Below the pieces are notes generated by a model, which ran no database searches, was not told where the DNA came from, and was given only the letters and a program-made list of their open reading frames with translations. Of a stretch of DNA of 64,000 nucleotides, positions 9,676 through 20,531 are shown piece after piece. The DNA comes from Macrostomum hystrix (taxonomy: Eukaryota > Platyhelminthes > Macrostomidae): assembly GCA_950097015.1 (NCBI GenBank), contig CATNEN010000002.1, positions 5,177,001 through 5,241,000 on the forward strand, in the 5' to 3' direction. Each line of letters starts with the position of its first letter. The first letter of the stretch is position 1. The position numbers and the translations under genes were made by a program.

Positions 9676-12425
9676 ATGTTGAAGCCAATTTTACCAGCTA
9701 CATGGATTATCATTGGTTTGATGGTAAGCGAGTATCCTGGCTTCAAGTTGATCAAGAGTAGCAGGCTCGAACGCACTTTATTCCATATCGATTTCAGTAC
9801 ATTCGATCAGGAGCTTGCTCGGCGCCGATAGTTGGAACTGTTAATGTAAAGTTCGTCTACTACTACAGACAGCACGGACGGAACTGCAACATTTTGCCGC
9901 ATTACTGCGATAAATCATTCTTCGTTTTGGCCTCAACGTCTGCCAAGATTCTCGGAAATTTCCATTTTAATCTGTTTGACCCCATACAACAGAGGATTTA
10001 CTTCGGGAGCCACATAGGTCAGCTGGCTAATCCGCTCATGTTCCGCTTTACTAATCGGGACCTGAGCCCCAATGACAGTATCCAGGTGAACATAGAAGTC
10101 ATTGATTTATTTGCAGAACACAACATAATGTGTGGAATGTCTAAGAATCTCAGCGTTCAGTCCATGACCATGTTTCCAAACAACACGGTGAGCAGACACT
10201 GGACTCGGCAGAGCTTTGAAATGAGCTGTTCAGGCCACACTCTGAGATTTGAAGTTTGGATCACCTGCCAACCAAACTATTACCAGGCGGGCTGCTCCGT
10301 GCACTGCGATCCGAGTCGATTCTCATGCAGCCGAGACGGCTCGAGAGTGTGCCCTGAGGGGTTCATGCCTCACGGTGACAGCTGCATCATGAAATCATCA
10401 GTGACAGATGACTCGATGACAACAGTGTCAACCACAACGGCTTCAATTACAACAGCGTCTTTAACGTCGTCGAAAACTGCAGGTCTGTCAACATATTTAA
10501 CAACAAAATCGTCGACTAGAATGCCTTCACCGACAAAAGCTTCAACAACAACAATCACCGCGCCAGAAACAGCAGCATTAACAAAGCATTCGGCAGCAAC
10601 TGCAACAACAATAGCAAGCTCAACTACACCAGCAACAACAATAGCAAGCTCAACTACACCAGCAACAACTATAGCAAGCTCAAATGCAACAGCAGCAACA
10701 ATAGCAAGCTTAACTGCAACAACAGCAACAATAGCAAGCTCAACTACACCAGCAACAACTATAGCAAGCTCAACTGCAACAGCAGCAACAATAGCAAGCT
10801 CAACTACACCAGCAACAACAATAGCAAGCTCAACTACACCAGCAACAACAATAGCAAGCTCAACTACAACAGCAACAACAAGCGCAATAGCCACCTTTTC
10901 GACAACATTCATTTCAACAGCCTACTTTACAAAAATAATATCAACAGAAATGTCTCACAGAGCAAACATTGCTGGTTCATCATTTAGAACAGTATCGCTG
11001 CCTACCACCAGTGAGTCGAAGCGGCGCAACGTTTTGACTAGCAAGAGCATGAATTTCGAATCGACAGAACAGAAGGTTCAGAAAACAACGGAGAAGACTG
11101 GCCCAGTGGAAATCACCACTTCGGCTACGTTTGCTGGCACAGCTACTCTGAAACCGTCTATCCAATCTGCAGCAACCCATCGATCGACTCTCGCGCCATC
11201 AACCACTTCGAGACAAGATCGAACGAAATCGACTTGGGTAAAATTGCCTCACATGGTGTACACGTCCACAGCTGCTTCAACCCCGCGGTCAACGAAAAGG
11301 ATAGCAAAAGTGACGCCAAAGCAACTGGAAGTCTTAACCAGCAGTTTAGTGACTCGAATAGCAACTACATCAGCGTCAGAAGCCTTAACATCAACTGTGG
11401 CTGATGCTAGAGGCAAAATTGTTGCTGTTCTAAACACTGGGCGAAGTAGAAAAGTAGGCATTAGCCTCCAGGCGGTAAGCTCTTCTTTAACTTCTAATCC
11501 CACAAAATGTTTTTTACATAAATTTAATTTGTTCTGTTTACCACTCTCTCGCAGATACCTTGGACACTGATAGGGACTATCATTCTGGTGCTGTGTGTCG
11601 TGCTAGCAGTTGTTGTTGGCTTCATTGTCCACATCAAAAAGCGCTCAGGCAGACGTCCTTATGTTCGGGTACTGAATTATCCGCTGGATGACCGAGAACT
11701 CTTTAGATCCGGCAGGTGAGATAAAAAATGATAAAGCGGCCACTAATAGAAAAATAGGCGAGATGAGATGTCAATTTAAGGCTTATGTCATGACGTCAAT
11801 GGGCGTCAATAATCTGAGACCGTGCTTTTTCGATTTCAATTAAAAAATACACAGCATTTCAGCAGTGTATTGGTTAAATATAATTAATAATAATAATAAT
11901 TCAATAATTGATTACACCTGCCACAATAGGGTCAGATGTGCAGCCGACAGCACAGCCGCAGCTAATGCGCGGCGCATCTGAAGGCTGCGTACGGCTGTTC
12001 AGTCCATTGACTGGGGGGACGCCACACCCACCTTCAATTATCCCAGCTAATGCTGGTACCCATTTAACAGCTGGGTGAACTGAAGCAATGCAGAGTTAAG
12101 TGTCTTGCTAAAGGACACAAATTGTTCCAGTGGAGACGGGAATCGAACCCCCGACCTTCAAGTCGTGAGTCCGACGCCCTAACCACTAGGCTACAACCCC
12201 CAATATTGCTTATATTATATGCTTATATTGCTTAAATATAAGCAACTTATAAGTATTGTGTCACACGAGTCAGGGATTCGGGGATATGTTCGGATATTCT
12301 CATACACAATAAATCGGCATCTACGACTTCACAGAGAGCCTCCGTCAGAGTCAGTGGAGCTTCGCTACACCGACTCAGCAGCTGCTCATCCCACGGTCTC
12401 TGCAGTGGTTGCTGGGGCAGTCTGA
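9676..12425 (+). CDS. DSL-domain protein with mucin-like stalk (gene A)
   Basis: Four exons fit without a break: 9676-9723, 9798-11474, 11555-11715 and 12335-12425, giving about 658 residues. Exon 1 is a signal peptide of 16 residues. Exon 2 has an N-terminal module like the MNNL/C2 domain of Notch ligands (to about residue 160), a DSL-like cysteine pattern at about 165-212 (CQPNYYQAGC...C...C...C..G.....C), then about 350 residues of Thr/Ser/Ala-rich stalk with 10-residue repeats. Exon 3 encodes a membrane span (about 579-601) and KKR stop-transfer. The last exon completes a short cytoplasmic tail ending VAGAV. The first two introns are phase 0 and the third phase 2. A TGA at 11717 is reached only if the third intron is retained. 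No EGF repeats follow the DSL, unlike canonical Delta or Jagged. The ligand role is inferred from the domains. Confidence 0.82.
10590..10880 (+). repeat. 30-bp coding tandem repeat (stalk VNTR)
   Basis: About ten units of 30 bp, each encoding ten residues of the TTIASSTTPA type, inside gene A exon 2. Gene B keeps about five units at the matching place (43810-43945), so the array has changed length since the duplication while staying in frame. Confidence 0.9.
11884..12231 (-). mobile_element. tRNA-derived SINE, family 1
   Basis: On the minus strand the head has a polymerase III A box (TAGCCTAGTGG) and B box (GGTTCGATTCC) at about 12140-12200, a conserved body with a CCTTTAGCAAGACACTTAA-type segment, and a TAA-rich tail at 11884-11900. 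Flanking copies of TTAAATATAA (11874-11883 and 12232-12241) are the target duplication. The right arm of the inverted duplication keeps the uninterrupted site near 42850-42866. Confidence 0.9.
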
Positions 12426-13333
12426 GTTTAGTAGCAACTCTGCCTACGGCAAGCAATCTCCTCAACCAGCACGCGAATGGAGCCAGACACAGAGCTTCTC
12501 GTGGCAAGCAGCTTAGCTTTAATTAAGGCATTGTTTAGCTTCATCCGTGCTTAATATTGAGACGGTCAGCTACGTAACTAACAACAATTATAACAAACGG
12601 CATGCTTCAAGTGTTTTAAATCCTGATACCTATCATTTGATTATTTATTTTAGAAGTAGGCATCAACATAAAGATAACAAATGTGTAGTTGTATAACTTT
12701 TTTGCGTTTTCGTTGTACTAAAATCAGTTCCCTTGTCTTTTAGATCACAATTCATGTGCCATTGTAACACAATATATCTAAACGACACTTTATAGCTCGT
12801 ATAAATACGATAATTCTTGGTTATGCTGTAATTTATTTACCGATCTACAATTGGTAGCCAATAATATGTACGAGTAATTACGATATCTGCGGTTATGAGC
12901 AGTAGATTTAATCATTTTTGCTTAATTGTCTTGCGCCCTGAATCCCATGCCCAGATGCATTACAAATAAACTGCTTCACTGTTTTGTCAAGTTTCATTTG
13001 ACGAATTGAACGTTGATGGCTGAGATTCTTTCCATCTTGACACAATGTTTAGTAGGCGACGAAGTAAAGGCACTAGAACAAAAACATAATGTTCGTAAAG
13101 TAACCTAAATTAAAAACTCAACAACTAAAAACAATAATAACGCTACAATACAAAAGAAGAAACCTTAAAGAAAGACAAATTAATTTAAGAAATCATAAAG
13201 CTGCGAAGCCAATTAAAAATTTCTTTGTAATTGTTTCGTGACTTAAACCACACCTGATTGGTTAAATGCATTTAATTATCGTCACGAATCGCATTAGGAC
13301 AGTCGTCTAAGCTGATCAACTCAAAGAGGTGAG
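12426..13333. other. AT-rich intergenic sequence, no gene seen
   Basis: About 0.9 kb between gene A and the next pseudogene. It is part of the inverted duplication (matched in reverse by about 41760-42300) and has no credible frame, RNA gene or repeat of its own. Confidence 0.6.
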
Positions 13334-13910
13334 ATGTTGAAGCCAAGTTTACCAGCTACATGGCTTGTCATTGATTTGATGGTAAGCGAGTATCCTGGTT
13401 TCAAGTTGATCAAGAGTAGTAGGCCGGAATGCACTTTATTCCATATCGATTTCAGCACATTCAATCAGGAGCTTGCTCCGCGCTGGAACTGTTAATGTAA
13501 AGTTTGGCTACTACAGACAGCACGAACCAGAAAGCTGCAATGCAAACTGGTTCGTCCAGGAATACTGCGATCCATATTCCATCGTTTCAGCCTCATCGCC
13601 TGCCAAGAGTCTCGAAAACTACAATTCAACTGAGTTTGACAAAGCACAACGGGTGATTCATTTCGCCAGCCGCATTGGTCAGATGGCTAATGCGTTCGTG
13701 TTCCGGTTCACCTATCTGGACCTGAGTCCCAGGGACAGTCTCAAGATGCGCAGAACAGTTAAAGATAAAAACATGCCGATAACAGCGCAATGTGTGTTAG
13801 AGATCTTTCGTCGATAAAGAATCATTCTGCAAAGTCTGTTGATTTTCAAGTTGAAGCTCGAGAATGTTCTGCTATAAAGAAGTCATTGGCTTTACTTGCT
13901 GCATGATAAA
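13334..13910 (+). pseudogene. Truncated MNNL-type paralog (copy C)
   Basis: A signal-peptide exon equal to that of gene A (13334-13381, donor GTAAGC) is followed by an acceptor at 13455 and the N-terminal module (NVKFGYYRQHEPESC to LDLSPRDSL). A small deletion directly after the acceptor, shared with copy D, shifts the frame so that joining the two exons meets a stop within about 15 codons. The DSL and all later parts are missing; instead the sequence runs into a stop and a segment whose other frame reads VDFQVEAREC, also seen at 52100-52171. It is therefore a pseudogene that already was broken before the large duplication. Confidence 0.75.
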
Positions 13911-15094
13911 ATTTTATTTGCTTTTCAATGTAACATATTTCAAATGATTCATGTTTCCGCTTCGTAAATTCAAGTTTCTAACCCTGGGACTGCGTAGTCG
14001 ACTGCACGGTTGAATCCTAGTTTGCGGGATGGCGGGATAGACAAGTCTATTCGATTGTATCGAAGCTGACTTTAAAGCGTTTGTGCTCGCAGTTCTCAGA
14101 TCCCAGTGCTCATACTATGTATATGTATCCCAGTGCTTAGACTACACATTTTTGTCAATCGTAAAATGCCTATAAAGTTCTGTATTGGCAAACGAGAAGT
14201 TTGTACTTTCAAAGTCTACTCAGAGATTCTCTGATCCCCAAAGACACAATACGATCGGAAGTGGTCAGTCATTACATTTCTCAATGTCATACTTTAGGCA
14301 CAAGACAAAACAGCAGCAACAGCGCTATAATTTAGTCCCAGGGAGCTGATCAATGTTTTCTACCGAGTCGCCGAATTCTCTATATTCGCTCGATTGAACA
14401 AACCACATTGAATCTACACAATGCCTGCTCTAGTTTGTAAAAATCAATCCAAATATTAAAAGCAAGGATTATAATATAAAGATTTCTAAAAGGCAAATAA
14501 ATTTTACTTAGAAATAAATATTTGTGGGCTTATTTATTCAAATAAATTATTAGGTTTTATTAATGAGTTATTTTATAACTTATGTTTTAATTTCGATTAT
14601 AACTCAGGCATTTGAAATTATTATTAATTATAAATAACGATTGACTCGTGTCACATATTAATTGTAATAAGTGTTCTTATATGTTCACGTTAACTGTATT
14701 TACTTCTACTATTACGAATACATTTATTAATTTAACTATTTACATAAACTCATGAAGTTCTGAAGAAGTCTTTTATCAAAGTATTGAAAGGCATTCACAA
14801 AGTGACGTTATTCACATATATTCATGCATCAAGGAGGCAATATAAATATTTATATTATAATCATTCCGTTGATTAATTTGTGTCGATCTTTATAAGCAGA
14901 TTCAATGCAGTGCGAATCGTCGAGCGAATAAGAAATTTGCGTAATCGGGAAAAGCCGAATCGGAAACAGAAATAGGTGAATTTGAAATCTGCGAATCAGC
15001 AATCGTCGATGGCCTTATTTATGAATGTCGTTCTGTGTTCAATTCGTACTACTAATAGTAACTTTGTCAACGTGATTCTATATTCAATTTCACA
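13911..15094. other. Duplicated AT-rich sequence, no gene seen
   Basis: 13980-14720 is matched in reverse at 40460-41200 and partly in direct orientation at 52230-53420. No open frame is conserved between the copies. Confidence 0.6.
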
Positions 15095-16235
15095 CTAATA
15101 GCCGTCTACCACCCAGTTAAGGGTAGCTAGAACTACGACGAAGAGCTAGATACAATCCGTACCGAGATCGAAAGCCTTAACCACACAGTCGCAAAAGTAT
15201 CGCTACTCCTGATCGGAGGCGACGTCAACTCGAGCGTAGGAGAGGAAAAAAAACAAAAATTCACTAGTGCCGGCAAATTCGGCCTCGGTGGAACGAACGA
15301 CCAGGGCGTAGACCTGCTTGCGTGGATGCAGAGCCTCGACCTGGTGTGGGCGAGCTCCTTCTTCCAGCAGAACAAGCGCGGCACATGGAAAAACCCGGCA
15401 ACAAAGCGTTGGTATGAACTCGACGAGTTTATATTAAAGAGAGAGCAAAGGCCACGAGTAGTCCAGCAGATCAGAACCGATCACGGACCAACATTGTCGG
15501 ACCAACTACTGAAGGTACGAGTACTAACACTGCACAGGCAGTTCACCGAACGCCATGTTGCGCCGACCAAAGACTCCTAAAATAATAATAATAATAACCA
15601 AACATCGCTTGGGAGCGGCTACGAGACGTCCGAGTGCAGGAAGAGTACAGGAAAGCAACATCCGAGGCCATAGAAAAAATTTATCTCACAAGCGGTGAAA
15701 GAGCAAGAGATAGTTCAGCGAGTAGAGGGGCCTGGCTTGAAGTCGAGAGAGAAATTCTGAAAGCAGCAGAACACGTGTGTGGGGTGAAAACAAGACAGAC
15801 GAACTGCTGGGTAGTCGGCCACGAACAAGAGCTGGAACAACTAAATCGGGACATCGCTGAAGAACTAGCACAACGAAACGCCACTCGGAGAGCAGGTCAG
15901 TCAGGTCGCAGCACAAGCAGCGCGAGCGAGGGAGCACATCAAAACCTGTAGAAAAACGCAAAAACAAGCTCCGTGGATGGGAGGACCAGTGGTGGTCAAC
16001 AATAGCGGAGGAATGCAAACACAATTGTGATGTCGGCGGCATGTACTACTGCTTGAGAAGAATAGGAAAGCCAGTAAACCGAACGCCAACAACAGGATGA
16101 CACTCCCGCTCTTCTCGGCAGAAGAATTCCAAGATCACCTCGCGGCGGTCCAGAACCAACGTTTCGAAAACGATCCGGAGGCCGTGCTATCCTTCCTGCG
16201 CCTTGCGCCGGGACCAACTGGAGACAGCGGAGGTC
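15095..16235 (+). mobile_element. Non-LTR retrotransposon fragment, endonuclease and linker
   Basis: Broken frames read an apurinic-like endonuclease domain of a non-LTR element: a start resembling AVYHPV, then LLIGGDVNSSVG with the catalytic D-x-N, and KRGTWKNPATKRWYELDEFI near its C-terminus, with a C-terminal SDQLL-type part (15326-15580). A second open piece (15634-15951) is the helical linker before the RT. An AAT microsatellite at about 15581-15597 interrupts the two. The RT itself is absent, so this is a truncated relic; the layout resembles RTE/CR1-type elements, but the clade is not certain. Confidence 0.7.
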
Positions 16236-16420
16236 TTGGGAGGAGGTCTTTGTCTGTGAGGTTAGGTCTGTATACAATTAGCGGAGGGCGCTGTGGGAGG
16301 AGGAGGGGTTGGGGTTGGGGACTGTGGTTGCTTAAGTAATTTTAAAGCCACGCTAGAGCAACACTGGCTGCACATAATCCGACCATGCTAACTTTTTTTT
16401 TTAGCTGCTACACGTTGTGA

Positions 16421-19314
16421 ATGGAAAACAACATTGGGGTATCAGCTGTCACTGCACAAGTACGCGTGGCTTCAATCAACAAGAGGAAGCGTTCCGGAGC
16501 AGAAAATCGCCGTCAGAAGCAAGCAAAGAAACTAAAGGCTAGCGCTTCTGGCTGCATGAAACTAACGTCTATGTTTGAGTCAAGAAAAGACCGAACAGAA
16601 AGCAGGGCTGCTGGCGCTCATGCTGCCGGTGACGCGCCCTTGCTGCCTGTGACGGCGCCCATGCTGCCTGTGACGGCGCCCTTGCTTCCTGTGACGGCGC
16701 CCATGCTGCCTGTGACGGCGCCCACGCTGCCTGTGACGGCGCCCTTGCTTCCTGTGACGGCGCCCATGCTGCCTGTGACGGCGCCCACGCTTCCTGTGAC
16801 GGCGCCCTTGCTTCCTGTGACGGCGCTCATGCTGCCGGTGACGGCGCCCATGCTGTCGGTGACGGCGCTCATGCTGCCGGTGACGGCGCTCATGCTGCCG
16901 GTGACGGCGCTCATGCTGTCGGTGACGGCGCTCATGCTGCCGGTGACGGCGCTCATGCTGCCGGTGACGGCGCTCATGCTGCCGGTGACGGCGCTCATGC
17001 TGCGGTGACGGCGCCAATGCTTCCGGTTACGGCGCCCTTGCTGCTGGCGTCCTTGCTGCTGGCGTCCTTGCTGCTGGCGCCCTTGCTGCCGGTCACAGCA
17101 TCAAGTGCAAGGGCGGTCACGTAAGAGAAAGCTGCTGCCCGTGCATCTTAAGCGATTTCCTTGGTTGTCAGTGAGTAAAGTGGCTGGACTAGAGGGAGCG
17201 TTCTGTACACCATGTGTTCTGTTTTCCTCGGCCACAGGTGTTGGTGGCCGCACTAATGGTTGTGGGCAGCAAGCCGGTGCACTTGTTCGGAAGCCTCTGA
17301 AGAGGTTTGATGACTTAACTGGAAAGGAAGGCGTGCTTTCACTGCATGAGAAAAGCGAGTACCACAAGAAAAGCGCTGAAAAATGGACGAGTTTTTGAGA
17401 CGCACTCACAAGGGAGAAAGTGCGCAAGACATTCGATCGCAGCTCAAGACCACAAGGCAGCAGGAGATTATAAAGAATCGCGCAGGTCTAATCCCAATAA
17501 TTGATTCTGTTCTGACGTGTGCTCGCCAGAACATGGCACTCCGTGGTCACCGCGGAGAGAATCAGCCAATGCAGTTGGATGCTGGAGAGCCTGAGAAAAT
17601 GATGGGAACTTTCGGGCGCTGCTGCGTTTCCGAGCTCGAGGAGGCGATGCTGCTCTTTCTAACCACGTGAGCCAATCTTCTGCCAATGCAACTTATCTGT
17701 CTCCACAGATTCAGAATGAAGTCTTGGATGTTGCATTGAAATTAATTCGAGAGAAGGTCGTAATGCGGGTTCAACGTGCCGAATGCTCTGCTCTGATAGT
17801 TGATGAGGCAATGGATCTGCAGAAGAGAGAGCAACTTGTCATTGTTGCCCGCTATCTGTCTGATGCTACTGACGGCTCTGTGCAGCAGAATGAGGACCCA
17901 GTGGCAATGCTAGACCTTGTATCCGACATCGCTGGCGGTATCGACTCATGGGAAGATGTTCGGCTAAGTGGCGAGAACATCGCTGCAGCAATTGTTCGCC
18001 GGCTGGAGGTGCTGGGGCTTAATCTCACCAGATGCGTGGCTCAGTGTTATGATGGTGCCGCTGCAATGGCCAGTGAGAGAGTGGGTGTTGCTGCACACAT
18101 TCGGAGACAAGCTGCCCAGGCCGACTACTTCCACTGCATGGCCCATTGGCTAAATCTGAGTGCAGTGCGTGCCGTTAAAATCCCGACTGTCAGGAACTCG
18201 CTCGGAGTCATTCAAGAAGTTGTTGCCGCATTTCGGTCAAGTAGCAAAAAGACATTCCTACTAAAGCAGATAATTGAAGAGTCAAATGAGACTGTCGGAT
18301 CAAAGCGGCAGCTTGCGAGTCTGTGAGACGCGGTTTTTGGAACGACACACTTCCATCGTCACGTTTCGGCAACTTTTCAATCACGTTGTGCATGCGCTGG
18401 AAAAAATGAAGACCTGGCAAGGATCAGATGCGGCTCGATCAGCGACAACTCTGCATGCTGCAGTTCAAAATTTCGAGTTCATTGTTGGAATGATCATCCT
18501 TGAGAACCTTGCCGGCTTACTACTGCCAGTGTCGAGGCGACTTCAAGCTGCAGACAATGAGCTTTTCGAAGCTGTCCGTGAGGTGAAAGAACTGCTGTCA
18601 GCGCTGGAGTCACTGCGAAGCGAGCAGCAGTTTCACGAGTTGTTTAGGGAAGCGCGGGCTCTCGCTCTTCAACTTGACATTGATCAGAAAATTCCTCGCC
18701 AAGGACGCCACGTTGCACGTTTTCAGACGGCGCAAGTGGCGCAGGCGCAGACGCAGCCCACCACCACTAGTGCCGAGGATCACTACAGAACTTCTGTGTA
18801 CTTTCCGGCAGTGGATGCTATAGCAGCCGACATCATGCTACGGTTCGGAGTGCCACAGCAGCGTGCCTTCAATCTCAGCTGTCTGCTGCCAGTGAACTTT
18901 GATGACTCAAAGCTGGACGCGCAGCTAACCTCTGTGCAAGAAGCAGCACAGAAGTACTGCAGCCTGCTGACGGATCCGTTCGTTGTTGTAAAGCAGGAGT
19001 ATATACTATGGCGACAACAGTGGTCAACAGTCTCTGCTGAACATCGTCCGGGTACAGCGGTACTAGCCTTGCGAGCCTGTAGGAAAGTTAAGTTTCCAAA
19101 TATGTACCGCCTACTGGCTGTCTCTGCTACTCTGCCTGTGTCGACCTGCGAGCCGGAGAGAGTATTTTCAAAGCTGAAGCAGACATTGACATGTTGTCGG
19201 AGCACAATGGGTGAGGGACGCTTGGAATCTGTGCTTTTACTTCAGTGTCACCGAACTGACTGCCCCACTCCAGCAGAGGTTCTGGATTGTTTGCAAATTC
19301 GGCTCGTCGATTGA
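16421..19314 (+). pseudogene. hAT-superfamily transposase, broken
   Basis: Five overlapping frames make a degenerate hAT transposase. 16421-17008 is a basic N-terminus running into a tandem repeat. 17105-17398 is a TTF-type zinc-binding domain (FPWL, FCTPCVLF, SEYHKKS). 17383-17670 and 17667-18326 hold the DUF4371-type RNase H fold (LIVDEAMDLQKREQLVIVARY, AQCYDGAAAMA, HCMAHWLNL). 18274-19314 ends in the hAT dimerisation domain (LPVSTCEPERVFSKLK, ...GEGRLESVLLL). At least three frame changes separate the pieces, so the copy is dead. Terminal inverted repeats could not be assigned: the right side ends in CCCCCCCCTG at about 19818 but no matching 8-bp target duplication was found on the left. 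Confidence 0.85.
16615..17010 (+). repeat. 21-bp GC-rich minisatellite
   Basis: About nineteen units of a 21-bp motif (ATGCTGCCGGTGACGGCGC and two more bases) with a few variant classes arranged in blocks. It is read in frame as LPVTAPM/LPVTALM repeats within the first hAT frame, and is also open in two frames on the minus strand. Confidence 0.92.
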
Positions 19315-19889
19315 AGTGGCTTCTTTAAGAAGCTCCACATTCACAATGCTTTTGTGCGCTTCGTGTCAGGTGATTTGACTACAAAGACACAGGCCTATCT
19401 AATTTTTTCAGCTCAGCACCTTATCTTTTTGTGTTCTTTCTGAGTTCATGTTACTATTTTTAATTCCCTACGAGTATTCGATTCAATATATTCGTATGCA
19501 TGCAGTGACACACACTTTCTTGCATGATCTCTCACTGATCATTGACTGATTCAAGTCAACCTCGCGCTGTCGCACATTCTTATTTATTTTTCTCAGTGTT
19601 CTCAACTGCTTACTTTTGAAATTCCGTAAAGTGCAGTAGTAAAAATGGTGACTATGATCAAACATGTATTTTGCAATTTCATTTAACAGTGTTCGTTGCC
19701 CAAAAGTGAAGATATTGGTCAATGAAATATGCACATTGGCATTGGATAAGAGTTCTTTCTTGCTCAGAGAAGGGTAAAATTGCGCTCCTAAAATTAACAT
19801 ATTGGCGCCCCCCCCTGGAGTCTTCAATGGAGTCTATGGACCAGACCCAGTCTTGGATTTGGGTTAGGGCTTGGGTTGGGCTTCGATTG
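19315..19889. other. No gene seen; possible hAT 3' end
   Basis: Non-coding DNA after the hAT dimerisation domain. It ends in a C-rich terminus at about 19811-19820 that would suit a hAT inverted repeat, but the other end is unproven. Confidence 0.4.
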
Positions 19890-20340
19890 TATGAGTAGCC
19901 ATTCGCTGACAGTACGCGTACAGGAAGGCTTAGATTGTCTATGGAGTCATGGAGTCTTGGATTGAGTCTATAGAGTACTTGAGAATGGGAATTTGCGATG
20001 CCATAATAATTTAGCTTTTTGACACCGCTTCATTTCTGCACAATCTACTAAAGAATTCCAACACTGGGTTTTCGCATCGCGCCTTGTTGGCTTCATGATG
20101 GCCCTGTACAATAAGTACGAGAACATGTGCATCGCACTTCAGTACCAGTAGACTACCACGATTGTTTCTTGTGATCGCTTCCGTTCGCGCGACCTTCTGT
20201 ACGCCTTGCTTATTTAAAACTTTTCGTCTGATAATTTCTATGTGAGATTAATCTGTGCTGTTTAATTGCTGGTTTCAGGATTAACCAACTTCTTTTTCCG
20301 TTCAATCGTTGCTTCGAAACTATTTCGCAAGCAACAAGCT
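19890..20340 (+). pseudogene. Duplicated 3' end of the cadherin gene, copy 2 (inverted)
   Basis: Reverse-orientation counterpart of 8640-9100. It has the same chimeric junction: shared non-coding DNA up to about 20085, then the last cadherin codons (FMMALYNKYENM to LQYQ stop at about 20151) and 3' flank. The match stops at 20339 inside the sequence CAACAAGCT, where the tyrosine-recombinase retroelement begins. Confidence 0.85.
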
Positions 20341-20531
20341 CGTTACTCTCTGAGTAAGGTGTGTTAGACACACCGGGGGGTGGTGCTTTGTGCGTGCGTG
20401 CGTGTACTCTGGAGGCGGGGGGCGTGGGGTGGCTGGCTGCCCCGGCTCGCTTTAAGCCCCCCGCGCTCCTGCCGTCTCACCTCTGCCGCGATTTGTTAAA
20501 AATTTTACCTTGCTCAGCAGCCCTTTGAGAT

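Larger units (their letters stand above)
8990..14720 (+). repeat. Left arm of large inverted duplication
   Basis: This stretch is matched in reverse by 40460-47157. Shared blocks include the 9130-9360 flank, the promoter-side block 9390-9675, gene A against gene B, the AT-rich block after it, the pseudogene at 13334 against 41215-41747, and 13980-14720. The left arm carries a SINE (11884-12231) that the right arm lacks, while the right arm carries a non-LTR insertion and about 350 extra bases (42482-42835). Identity was judged by eye and is high in the exons and lower in the AT-rich parts. Confidence 0.85.

Noticed and set aside
10370-10912. 180-residue minus-strand frame rich in Val and Ala
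   Set aside because: It is the reverse complement of the Thr/Ser/Ala repeat of gene A and owes its length to the repeat.
11717-11719. TGA as the true end of gene A
   Set aside because: It overlaps a GTGAGA donor; the same donor and phase occur in two other genes and the downstream exon is in frame in all three.
12130-12205. tRNA-like sequence with A and B boxes
   Set aside because: Followed by a SINE body and TAA tail and flanked by a target duplication, so it is a SINE head and not a tRNA gene. The same holds for the heads at 52600, 59740, 62540 and 63240.
16580-17017. Long minus-strand frames made of RHRQHER and SMSAVTG repeats
   Set aside because: They are shadow frames of the 21-bp minisatellite; no start context or non-repeat domain.
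16280-19820. Full hAT element with defined ends
   Set aside because: TAGCGGAGGGCGC at about 16279 is similar to the reverse of the C-rich end at 19811-19820, but the 8-bp flanks do not match, so the ends are not claimed.
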